NCBI GenBank assembly: GCA_947247005.1
Contig: OX365959.1
Span: forward strand, 38,911,097-38,975,096
Source of the DNA: Spisula solida
Taxonomy: Eukaryota; Mollusca; Bivalvia; Venerida; Mactridae
Length of the DNA: 64,000 bases
Direction: 5' to 3'
The notes under the pieces: generated by a model
Databases searched by the model: none
The model's input: only the letters and a program-made list of their open reading frames with translations
What the model was told of the DNA's origin: nothing
Part shown: piece by piece, positions 34,131 to 43,641 of the stretch
Layout: every line of letters starts with the position of its first letter
Position numbering within the stretch: position 1 is the first letter of the stretch
Made by a program: the position numbers and the translations under genes

Positions 34131-34408
34131 CCTACGTTACAAGCTACGTTACTTTATATTGTCTCTAAGTTGTATTTTACATTTTTGACAAGAGCTTGTA
34201 CCTGTACTTGTACGTATAAAGTTAGGCATATTTGCTGATCGTTTAAACGATATTTGAAATCTTATAGATGTTTCACAACAGAGCGAAGAAGTATATATGT
34301 TCAGTGAACTTTATTGTTGATTCTAACGTTAAATTCACATTATCTCTCCCAAATAAAATTTCACGATCATCCAGTAAATAGACTAAATACAAAGAATTAG
34401 GATGTTTT

Positions 34409-35532
34409 TCACAAATGGCCTATAATTGACGAAACAATGTCAGCTTTATCTGTCGAAGTAGTATGACAAAAATCACATTTAGAGTATGCTGCGCGGATTT
34501 TGTTTGTAGTTGTCTCATGCCGAGTACATACATGGTTCCAACCTGAACCGAAACATGGTACCCGGAGTACTTCACGCCATATTTTGATGTCTCGTCTGTA
34601 TATATGGTCAATAACCTCCCCTAACTGCTTCTGCGACAACACAAGTCTCTCCACATTCATGTTAAGGATCGTTGACCTAGATGGTAATATCTCGCATGTC
34701 TTTCCAACCAGCTTTAGGACACTTCTGACTACACCAGGTACATTCTGTGCGCTTACGTTTAGTGAAAGAAGACTATATATTCCTTGTCTAAGTTCAAAGC
34801 TATACTTTCCTTCAGTGCTGTCATAAAAAGTGACTTCTTGACTTTCTTTCGCCATGTCAGCCAGCCAATCACATTCTTCACGCAATTCTAACAACTTCTT
34901 ATTTTGGTCATTTAATTCATTCTCTGTAGACTTCAACATTGTTTCTTGTCGTTCTTTTGTATTCCTCACATGCAAATTATACTCAGTTAGCTGTTGGATC
35001 TTATTATTCAGCCTATGCATTTTCTGTATGCAGCGGGTATTTTGAAGTCTAACTCTCTTTAATGTTGTGTCCTTATTTTTGTTCCTTGTTTCAAGTAATT
35101 TAATACATATTTTTTGTGATTTTAAAGTAACTTTAAATTTATCAATTGTTTTTTGGAAACTTTGCTCTTTTTCAGTTCATTGACCTTGTTTATCAGTTCT
35201 TGTTTCTCTTCAGTTAACACTTTATTCTCCATAGCCAAATCATAACTAACATTTCCATACGAGCACTCATTTGAACTGCATGGCAAGTCTCCTTCCTTTG
35301 GTTTGTGAAGATGAGGTTGAAGTTTTGGAAGTTTTATTTCGTTATTTAAAAAATGTTGAAAAGCTATAGACCCTTTTTGAGATGTTTTACTATTCTCTAG
35401 TATTCGATATGTTTCTTTGCATTTCTTAATACATTGTCTATAGGATGATTCAGAAGATGTCGTGGATTCATTTACAAATTGAGGAATTAAATGAAACAGT
35501 ATGAGATTGAGAATGAGTTTTACTTTGTTCAT
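34409..35532 (-). pseudogene. Element-borne coiled-coil gene, frameshifted (minus strand)
   Basis: 35532-35122 and 35020-34409 join as one reading path if a single-base frameshift near 35173-35180 (run of A after NEL) is allowed. The alternate frame then runs ELKKEQSFQKTIDKFKVT and on through RCIQKMHRLNNKIQQLTEY without a stop. The product has a long coiled coil and then a globular part with FELRQGIYSLLSLNVSAQNV, LPSRSTILNMNVERLVLSQK and GEVIDHIY. I recall multi-copy uncharacterised proteins with this 'IYSLLxxNV...LPSxxTIxNMNxxRL' pattern in marine invertebrates, but have no function or name for them. No DDE motif is visible. The end at 34409 lies in the left arm of the element and may be truncated. 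Confidence 0.6.
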
Positions 35533-35879
35533 ACAATTCCTTGTTAGTTGCCATCTTTCTGTGTCATTGGAGAGTTGGAAGGCTATAGGAAATAAAAGTG
35601 ACTACCAGTAATGTTTTAAACAGATATACCCGATACACACAGCGATAGACTTATTAAAGGTTATTTAGTAAAGAATTAGTACCAAAAAGAACAATGTTCA
35701 AGTAGTTCTTGCTATCAAGCAAATATCAGAACAATAGCCGTCAGAGACAGGTGATGCTCTTCGAGGGGTGTTTTTTACCGCTAAATTATTCATATTAAGC
35801 ATAAAAACATTGTAACCAAGTTTGACAATACTCGGATAAAAATAGTTTGAACAAGAACTGCCACAGGGTGACTAATGAT

Positions 35880-36445
35880 ACCCCACGGTGGACAACAATT
35901 ATACAGTTATTTTTAAATTCAACAATATATGACGAAGTTATGGCCTAGACGACATAAATTATGGTTATTTCTGACCTTTGAACTCTTGAGTGTGACCTTG
36001 ACCTTTATGATATGGAAATAATTGTTTTGTATGACACATCGTTCGATAGAGGTGAACAATTGTGCCAGGTAATTTTAAAATCCCACAGTAAATGACATAG
36101 TTGCGGCCAGGTCTAGCTAAATCAAGACCATTATTTACTTTTGAACTCCAAGTGTGACCTTGACCTTTGGGATATTGACCTAATTATTTCGAATGACACA
36201 CCGTCCACTAGTAGTAAACATTTGTGCCAAATTATTTTCAAATCCCACAATACATAACTTAGTTATGCTCCAGGCAAGCTCAATTTTTGTTATTTTTGAC
36301 CATTGAACTCCTATTGTCACCTTGACCTTTTAGATGTTGATTTAAATGTATCCCATGACACACTGTCTGGTAGTGGTAAATATTGTGCCACATTATTTTA
36401 AAATCCCACAATAAACAAGAAATATCACTAAATGTGATGAATACC
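35880..36445. repeat. Tandem repeat, ~160 bp, ~3.5 copies (GTGTGACCTTGACCTTT)
   Basis: GTGTGACCTTGACCTTTATG, GTGTGACCTTGACCTTTGGG and TGTCACCTTGACCTTTTAG recur at about 160 bp spacing, each followed by ATGACACA(C/T)CGT and AAATCCCACA. This is the tandem-core structure common in bivalve non-autonomous elements. An adjacent AGCCGTCAGAGACAGGTGATGC (35738) may be the 5' end. Confidence 0.7.
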
Positions 36446-36559
36446 CCCAGAAACTGCTTGACACAGTCAGATATGCACAACTAAACTTGGAACTGATCGG
36501 TCATTGAAATCCGATAATTGGATGCTGAGAAATAGCACAGACAGTATAATTAGTATAAA

Positions 36560-37075
36560 ACAAGAGGGCCCAAAGGGCCATAGGTCGCTCACCTGTCCTA
36601 GTAGTTCATGTACCCCTAATGGTGGCATCTATTGCATGTACAAGGTTTTCATATTGTCTTATGCTTTATAATTTTCATCACATTTAGACCCAATGACATA
36701 TTGAAGTGATTTGACCTTGTGACCTAGGTTTTGACCCCATATGACCCAATATCGAACTTGACCTAGATGTTGTAGAGATGATCATTGTGACCAAGTTTCA
36801 TAAAGATAAGGTCGAAGTTGTGACCTCTAATGACTACACATGGTTTTTCTATGATTTAACCTTGTGACCTAGTTTTTGACCCCGGACGACCCAATATTGA
36901 ACTTGACCTCGAGTTATTTATAGATCAGTAAAATAACTTGATGGGCATCATCACAGTATGGTATTCATTCAAAAATTCATGAAATTCTACCAGCTAGTTA
37001 CAGAGAAATGGCTGTGGAAGACTGACAGATGGACGTCATTTCAATATCCAAAGTCTATGGCCACCCTACATGGAA
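36560..37075 (+). repeat. Dispersed repeat beginning AAGAGGGCCCAAAGGGCC
   Basis: AAGAGGGCCCAAAGGGCCAT, then AGGTCGCTCACCTGTCC, TTGACCTTGTGACCTAGG and the end block AGAAATGGCTGTGGAAGACT with GACAGATGGACG. The start is a perfect-palindrome-rich block. This family is widespread in heterodont bivalves and is the main taxonomic clue in the window. Confidence 0.75.
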
Positions 37076-37104
37076 AAAGCATTTATGAAATTAGAGAAGC
37101 AACT

Positions 37105-37600
37105 CACCTTGTTTTAAGTTTCAGTATGTGATCTTGTAAACTTACAACTTTTGTTTTTAATTGGTCAACTTCTTCCCGCAATGCCACCGAGGTAAGGCAC
37201 CAGCCCAATCGGGACACCTCGGACAATCTCTACGAATCATCTCTCGGGTGTAAATAGAACGTCGCCATTTTTTAACGTCTTTCGCCATGACGTCATCATG
37301 ACAAATTTAAACAGTGCTTCAATGGAAAACATGCCCATCAAGCCAGCGCTGCGTAGCTGCGTGTTATACTCAAGGAGTGCAGCGAAATTGTATTGGTTCA
37401 TCAATAAAATATCGTTTATTATTTCCGCTGCTGATAAGTTACGGTCTATTTTCTTCGGCCCATTTTCTTCTGCGTAGGATTTAAGAAAGAATGCTTCCGA
37501 ATTCATACGCTTGATACATCCGAGGTATTTTATCCTGTAAAAATGCCGTACGGACCGTTCCGGCACCAGCCGTCACAGTTTGGAGATGACTCAGACTGAA
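37105..37600 (-). pseudogene. Candidate upstream exons of the element-borne gene
   Basis: On the minus strand an acceptor-like TTTTTCAG (37601-37594) precedes a 110-codon frame (37566-37237) with LSAAEIINDILLMNQYNFAA and EALFKFVMMTSWRKTL, ending in TGA. A second, differently framed stretch reads ALREEVDQLKTKVVSLQDH, a coiled coil, up to a donor AAG/GTGAGT at about 37109. The stop and frame change between the two mean either an unseen intron or decay. No domain named. Confidence 0.35.
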
Positions 37601-38042
37601 AAATATATGCTTTTTTGAAAACTATACCCAAGACAATTTAAAACAAAAGCACCGCTTTCGAGTGCTGGACGCTCAACTTTCTCGTACTTGATAGTACTGG
37701 ACTCCCCTTGTGATGGTGAATAACTATGTTGAGTTTCAAGTAGATACCTTTTGATAGTCTTATAAAATGCTGAATAGATTTATTTCATCTAGTCAGTAGA
37801 TGTAGGTCATCTCATTTCACAAGTGTATTGACATTCAAGTATAAAGCTTTGATAGTGTTTGAGAAAATTCATTTTATGTGTAAAATCTTCCAAGTTATTT
37901 CCATGTACTAAGTCAAAACAAGGGCAGATATCTCCATAAATATAGGTCACATAGTTATCAACCTTGTCAGCATGGACTCTCCTGGTGATGGTGAATAACT
38001 ATGTTGAGTTTCAAGTGAATAACTATGATAAGCTTTGAGAAT

Positions 38043-38935
38043 AAGAGCCGTCATTGACGGGTGATGCTTTCCAGAGAGTTATGGTTATTGTGCACTGAAC
38101 TTCCCTGTAATGAGATCCCCTTAACTATGAAGTATCAAATTGATAACTCTAATACTGTATGAGTTATGGCACGGACAAGAATTAATTATGAAAAATTACA
38201 ACTTAAAAGATATGCAATCAAGAGGTATGGTTCTTGTGCCCTGCACTTCCCCTTACTGAGATATATTTACCTATGAAGTTTCAAATTGATATCCCTTACA
38301 CTGTATGAGTTATGGCCTGGACAAGAATTAAGTATGAAAAATTACAAAGGGGAATAACTAAAAAAATATACAATCAAGAGTTATGGTTCTTGTGCACTGC
38401 ACTTCCCCTCAATGAGGTATATTCACCTTTAAATTTTTAAATTGATATCTCTAATACTGTTCAAAAAGATTATATGAAGTCAGACAGGGAAGGCATCACT
38501 CAACTTAACCAGCCGAGCACAGAAAACATTAAAAACACACAACGCACAATGCACAACTGAAGCAACAGGGCACAGGAAACATAAAACATATAAAGACGCA
38601 ATGCCCAACTAAACAAGCACAGAACAACCCAAGTCAAAGTTAGGGCCCGGACAATAAATAAGTACAAGTCCAAGTTAGGGCCCAGACAATAAATAAGTAT
38701 GAACAATTAGAAAGGGGAATAACTAAAAAAAATGCAATCAAGAGTTATGGTTCTTGTGCACTGCACTTCCTCTTAATGAGGTGTATTCACCTATGAAGTT
38801 TTAAATTGCTATCTCTAATACTGTTCAAGTTATGGCCCGGACAAAAGTGTGACATACGGACAGACGAACGAACGGAAGGACAGACAAAGCGGCTACTATA
38901 TGCTCACCCTTCGGGGAGCATAATAATACTCTTAC
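38043..38935 (+). mobile_element. Tandem-core non-autonomous element ending GGGGAGCATAATAA
   Basis: 5' start AGAGCCGTCATTGACGGGTG, then four core units of about 160-170 bp (CAATCAAGAGTTATGGTTCT, 'tgcacttcccct', 'gagttatggc', 'ggacaagaatta'), then a tail ACGGACAGACGAACGAACGG and hairpin CCTTCGGGGAGC followed by ATAATAAT. I recall this layout from bivalve 'pearl'/Helitron-like non-autonomous elements; the class is inference. It is interrupted by copy 5 of the GACAGGGAAGGC repeat. Confidence 0.7.
38473..38665 (+). repeat. Dispersed repeat 'GACAGGGAAGGCAGC' (copy 5), nested
   Basis: Inserted in a core unit of the element 38043-38935 after 'tctctaatactgttc', a phrase that is uninterrupted in the next core copy near 38816. 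Confidence 0.75.
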
Positions 38936-39109
38936 AATAAACTTAAACACCGCAGTTGCACACACAGACGCACACAATCCCGTCACGACAATAGCTCTTC
39001 TTTTAGTCTTCGAAAAGTAGAGCTAAAACAGAGACAGACCGACCAATATATACAATATACTGGAATAAAACTAGAGAAATATATTGATGCAGTCATGGAC
39101 AACTGGTTA

Positions 39110-39545
39110 AGTGACATACAAAATTTTCGCACCCAAATTCATGGTAGAATAGGTATTTTCAAGGCATTTTTCATGTCCTTTACTGAGGTTAAATTGTTTG
39201 ACAATGCCTTTAAGCGCTTCCATTTTTTCCAGTGACTTCATTAGCAAGAATATCCGATTGTGCTCAATTCATTAAATATCAGTAAGATTTATGTACTTTA
39301 AATTTTTTGAGAAAAAGAGTGTTTCTGTTTCATTTCTTACACAGTTATTAAATGTGCAATATTGACAACATCCATACACTTTTATCTAAATTCAAGGCTG
39401 TTGGTCTGAATACAAGGATTTTCAGTAACATTCAAGTACCATTTTGACTTTTTTTCAAGGTAGCACCAAGTTCAAGTATTTCTCAAGGTTAAAACAAATT
39501 TCAACGACTTTTCAAGGCCTGCGCGAACCTTGAGTGAATTGCAAA
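39110..39545. repeat. TTCAAGG-rich dispersed sequence
   Basis: Contains TTTCAAGGCATTTTTCATG and TTTTCAAGGCCTGCGCGAAC. The inverted and direct TTCAAGG words suggest an old transposon fragment. No gene. Confidence 0.4.
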
Positions 39546-39754
39546 GCTGTGACTGTATTCCAGTGGATAGTGTCCTGGATATGTAACGAGGCAATCCATG
39601 ATCGATTACCGGTATCGGTTGTGGGAGGTCATAAACATTTTAAAACATCTTTGATTTTCCTTCACATTTCCTATTACAATGAAAGTGTTGAGGAACAGTT
39701 TTAGAGCCAAATAAATAAATAAATCAATAACTGCAAAGTGAATTGACGATGATG

Positions 39755-39960
39755 ATTCACTTATTTTTTGCCCAATATGATACACAGCAATAATGGTAAT
39801 TTTAAACTTGCTAAGCAGGTTTGGAAAAGTACCTGGTAGTCTTCCAGCAGTGAATATGTACCGGTACTTGATGCTTGCGAATGGTCTTCAGACTGAAAAA
39901 TTGAAATATTTAATAATAAAATCTCTATTATGCTAACATGCTTGACCACATACAAATATA
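39755..39960 (-). other. Candidate minus-strand exon (uncertain)
   Basis: An acceptor-like TTTTTCAG precedes SEDHSQASSTGTYSLLEDYQ, followed by a donor-like CAG/GTACTT (about 39894-39835). It could be an exon of the gene carried by the 8.1 kb element. A similar candidate is at 40692-40576 (CHCGGPEYHEWAPTSQCC, ending CAG/GTGTGT), which is cysteine- and histidine-rich. No homology is claimed. Confidence 0.25.
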
Positions 39961-40575
39961 GAATATTTTCTAAAGAGCATGATCAATGTTATCTAAACAC
40001 AGGGTGCAGCGTGGTTTTCACAAGTCCTTAGTTGATTTTATGGATTAATATATTTCCAGTCAACTGCACATGTACCCAATTTTTTCATCTACGTCCTTAA
40101 ACAAGCAATCACTGGACTCTCATATAGCACTGTCTTTAATAATAAACACTAAATTCAACGGTGTTATACTCAGCAATACCCAATTTCCAATTCATAATGT
40201 ACCAGTAACATTTGCTTCGGCCAAGGCTTTTTCACATAATTGTAAAGGCCAATGAATGCCCTTTTATTTATGAAAAATTAGCCCAAAAATGAAATATCAA
40301 GATTGTCAATAACTAAGTATGATACATCAACACATTGTAAAACAATATCTTTTCGATGTACCCACATGTATGCTCTATTTCCCAAACATGTATACATGTA
40401 TCTATGAGATAATACATCATAATCAAGTGCAGGACTGGATAAATCATTGTAAATTTTATACAAATTCAAGTTTCAAAGCACAGATACTCTTCAATGTTGA
40501 AACAAAATGCAAGGGACCTATCAAGGCCTATGTGAAAATATTGAGGAAATACAGTGAATTTATATTTTACACACC

Positions 40576-40692
40576 TGAGGAGGGCAGCATTGGCTGGTAG
40601 GTGCCCACTCGTGGTACTCAGGTCCTCCACAATGACAAAATCTCGGACCGTTACTCGATCTAGTGGTCAATGATGTGATACTTTGACTGTCA
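40576..40692 (-). other. Candidate minus-strand Cys/His-rich exon (uncertain)
   Basis: Bounded by ATTTGCAG and CAG/GTGTGT on the minus strand, and reads SNGPRFCHCGGPEYHEWAP then TSQCCPPQ. The C-x-C and CC pairs hint at a metal-binding segment. It might belong to the element-borne gene; its splicing partners are unresolved. Confidence 0.3.
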
Positions 40693-40837
40693 CTGCAAAT
40701 GTATATTACATAAAATATGTATAAATTTGCGAAATGTTTTTTTGAATAGAATTCCTAATCATTTTAAAAACACATTGTTCAAACTAAAACAATATTGTCT
40801 TGACTAATTCAAAATCATATAAAAAGATTATATTAAG

Positions 40838-41070
40838 TCAGACAGGGAAGGCAGCTTATTGAAGTAATCTAGATTAATTAATAATGCGAATCATAAAAAA
40901 AGATTATATTAAGTCGGACAGGGAAGGCAGCACTCAACTTAACCAGCCGAGCACAGAAAACATTAAAAACACACAAAGCACAATGCCCAACTAAACAAGC
41001 GCAGAACCGCCCAAGTCCAAGCTGTCGAAAAGTATAATAAATTATAACTAGCTGAATGACCTACTAGTAG
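40838..41070 (+). repeat. Dispersed repeat 'GACAGGGAAGGCAGC' (copy 6) with duplicated start
   Basis: The first 36 bp of the repeat (AAAAGATTATATTAAGTC then GACAGGGAAGGCAGC) occur at 40819-40853. They are followed by a 46 bp patch (TTATTGAAGTAATCTAGATT and ATGCGAATCATAAA) also present at 22083-22124, and then the repeat starts again at 40900 and runs to 41065. Confidence 0.7.
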
Positions 41071-41089
41071 TACTAGTAGATGTAATACA

Positions 41090-41420
41090 TGTATTTTGAA
41101 ATACATTGTAATTACCTATAACATCATGTATGCCCCAAAGGCAACATTTTCTTCAAAATCAATAGGGGTCAGCTATATACTGTTGGTGATCAACATATAC
41201 ATATAAAGTTTTAGGAACCTGTGCCCGACTGTTCTAGTCTTTATCAGGTAGATCTTTTATGTCTACTTATCGACCTTGACCTTCGTCCTCCTGGTGAATG
41301 AGACTTTTGACCTAATGACCTCAAATTCAACAGGGGCTATCTATTGATTTATGGTAACCAGAACTATGACATGTCGCACTCTGATCTGCTGATATAGACC
41401 TACCAACACCAGGAGTGTAG
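41090..41420. repeat. Dispersed GACCTTGACCTTCG-type fragment
   Basis: Has TCAATAGGGGTCAGCTATAT, CGACCTTGACCTTCG and TTTGACCTAATGACCTCAAA, words typical of bivalve tandem-core elements. Fragmentary. Confidence 0.5.
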
Positions 41421-42204
41421 CATGAACACTGATGAACTGAATACAGTACTGATAAATATCCCCAAATTTCAATTATTTATGATGTGAAAATATGGCACTG
41501 GCGTATCTTATCTGAGAAATAAATATGCAACTACAATACTACAACGGGGCAAAAAAGAGCTGAATTACATCCGAACTCGAGCCATATCCGAAATAGAGAC
41601 AGTTATTTGTTTACTTTCCGGTGCATTGCTCTACCCCACCCACTGTATTGAAACAGTTCGCGGCAACTCGCGGCAGATTGAAATGCAATAAAAATGGCAT
41701 GAATCTGTTCAGAAGGCCTTGCATTATACACAGAATACGTTGCAATTTATTGCAAAGACGTATTTATCATGAAAACCGGCGATGAAAATCGCTCAAATTT
41801 GAGTCGTCGAAGTGCAAAAATGAAAAATAAAATGTTACCAGATTTGGACAACTAACCTTTCTGACATCTTGGTTGCTCTAATTATGATGACGTCATGCCA
41901 AAACGCTCTTCCATTCGGAGTATAGACCCAATATTTACACGACGGGGTTTTCGTCCTCTTTTTCATTTCGTAAATTTTTACGCGATATTCAAGATCGTAA
42001 TTTTTTCAAGTAACCGAACATAGCGGTAAAATTATAAATTCGAGAGATACCCGATTCATTTCAACGCATCATTCTTTTTTCTGTTTATTGCATGTAAAAA
42101 TATATAAATATCATATCAAGAAGTTTAGTTATTGACTGTGAATAATACGATGTTTACAACGTTGACACATAGGCAGAGCCTCGAATAGAATTAAGTTGAC
42201 GTCG

Positions 42205-42445
42205 TTACATTTAGTAAAATGTATGGATGACAAAATACTAATTTTGCACGAGTTGCTTCCCTTTGACTATAAATTGTGCATTGTTTGTTTACAATTCATT
42301 ATTTTGTAAACAAACCAACTTGAGGTTGTATTTCTTTTTCATTCATCTTATTGTGTATTCCACCTTTTGGACTCAACTAAAGTGCTCAAAATCCACGGCT
42401 CTTCAAATAGGTTACCAAGTTATTGCTTTTTGAAAATAGCCGTTT
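42205..42445. repeat. Right arm of the 8.1 kb element
   Basis: About 235 bp with near-identity to 26640-26875 in gene 1's intron. Confidence 0.75.
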
Positions 42446-42478
42446 AAGGCCTAATGTGACTTTAAAGCTGCAATTAGC

Positions 42479-42984
42479 AAACAAGCAAGTATAAATACAT
42501 AGCACATGACAAGATCAAAAAATATATCTGAAACCGATGTAAGTCAAAGGCATTGTGCAGCCTGATAACGCCTTAACAAACCCATGGAATTGAGTGACAC
42601 ATGACTCACTATACATAGAAACAAAGATTACAAATTAATCAAGTAATATCATGCGCATATATTCAAACATTATGCAATTAAATCCAAACATGCTTTTTGG
42701 AACAAGATGAAAGCCGTCCGGACCGTACCGCAATTTACAGTGATGGCTAGAGTTATTTCCCTTATAAAACATAAAATGAAAGCAGAGACCTATTATAAAA
42801 GCAAGATTCTTAACAATAGATGTTTATATTGCATGAACTCTAAAAAATTCAATAATTTATAGCATTTGCGCTAATGACGTTGTTACTATATGAATCAGTG
42901 CCAGTAAGGATTAATTATCTATAATAAACATCAGTGAATCGGCGACAAAACATTACAAGCATTGCATGGGCTTGGTGGTTTGTA
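42479..42984. other. 5' flank of gene 2 (unit B resumes)
   Basis: From about 42820 it is collinear with 25.28 kb (unit A) and 61.37 kb (unit C): CAGTGAATC, 'gacgt(t/c)' and 'acaaaacattacaagcattgcatgggcttgg'. No exon. Confidence 0.55.
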
Positions 42985-43210
42985 AAGCCTAGGTCCCACT
43001 GAATAATCCCTAATCGACGATGTTCTCCCGATTTCTTCCGATACCACCCGATTCATCACAATTCCTTCTGATATCACCAACTGTCTTATGACTTCCGCGA
43101 AGTTTTCCCTAGACCACGAGGAACCGTTTTCAGATGTCCTGATAGCTCTTTATTTTCAATCGGGAGTTCATCACCGAGGCAACAAAAAATGCTCAGTTAG
43201 ACCTAGGCTT
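42985..43210. mobile_element. 226 bp MITE in the 5' flank of gene 2
   Basis: Orthologous to 25453-25677 (same ends AAGCCTAGGTCC, same TA flanks, same neighbouring sequence), so it was inherited by duplication. Confidence 0.75.
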
Positions 43211-43380
43211 TATATGCGCAGCGAAGAAATTTTGTAAGCTTGAATGATTATGACTATTCATGCATATGTAATGCTGCATTTGATCTTCTTTTAATAACTG
43301 AACACTAGACACAGGCTGCAGAAGACGGGAGCACAATAACGGAACGTATTATACTGTTAAAAATATCTAAAGAGGCAATC

Positions 43381-43641
43381 ATGTTTTACCTCTTTGTGAT
43401 ACCTGCCTTTGCTTTTCCCACTATAATAGGAGCAAGTGTTGCGGTGCGTTACAAGATCCATTCTCCACAGAATGGCGTGGATATTGCGCAATGTGGACGT
43501 TCAGCGCTTGGTTTTGGTTTCTGTGGTGTTCGAGTAATCAGTGGCGTCTGCGAACCACTCACTACAGACTGGTGCGAGTCAAAGACCATGTCACCTGACG
43601 ACGTCTATCTAGTGAAGGATATAGTCATGGAAAAATTACAA
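43381..43641 (+). CDS. Gene 2 exon 1: signal peptide and four-Cys region
   Basis: Residues 1-87, 14 differences from gene 1, all four cysteines conserved, donor CAA/GTAAGTGC. Confidence 0.85.

Larger units (their letters stand above)
31860..34332. repeat. Upstream block of tandem unit B
   Basis: Collinear with 23.48-25.3 kb in unit A, interrupted by a Tc1/mariner-like insertion (32703-33714) and cut at the right by the 8.1 kb element. The last shared sequence before the break is ATTTGCTGATCGTTTAAACG. Confidence 0.7.
34333..42478. mobile_element. 8.1 kb TIR element inserted in the 5' region of gene 2
   Basis: The left end (about 34333) contains GTTAAATTCACATTATCTC. The right end in reverse complement (about 42473) contains CTTTAAAGTCACATTAGGCC. 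The short deletion derivative at 26.5-26.88 kb has CTTAAAGCCACATCATGTC at its left end and matches both arms, which defines this as one element. It interrupts unit B between ATTTGCTGATCGTTTAAACG and the 42.8 kb promoter-proximal block. It holds a broken minus-strand gene and several later repeat insertions. TIRs are short and degenerate; the superfamily is not identified. Confidence 0.6.
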
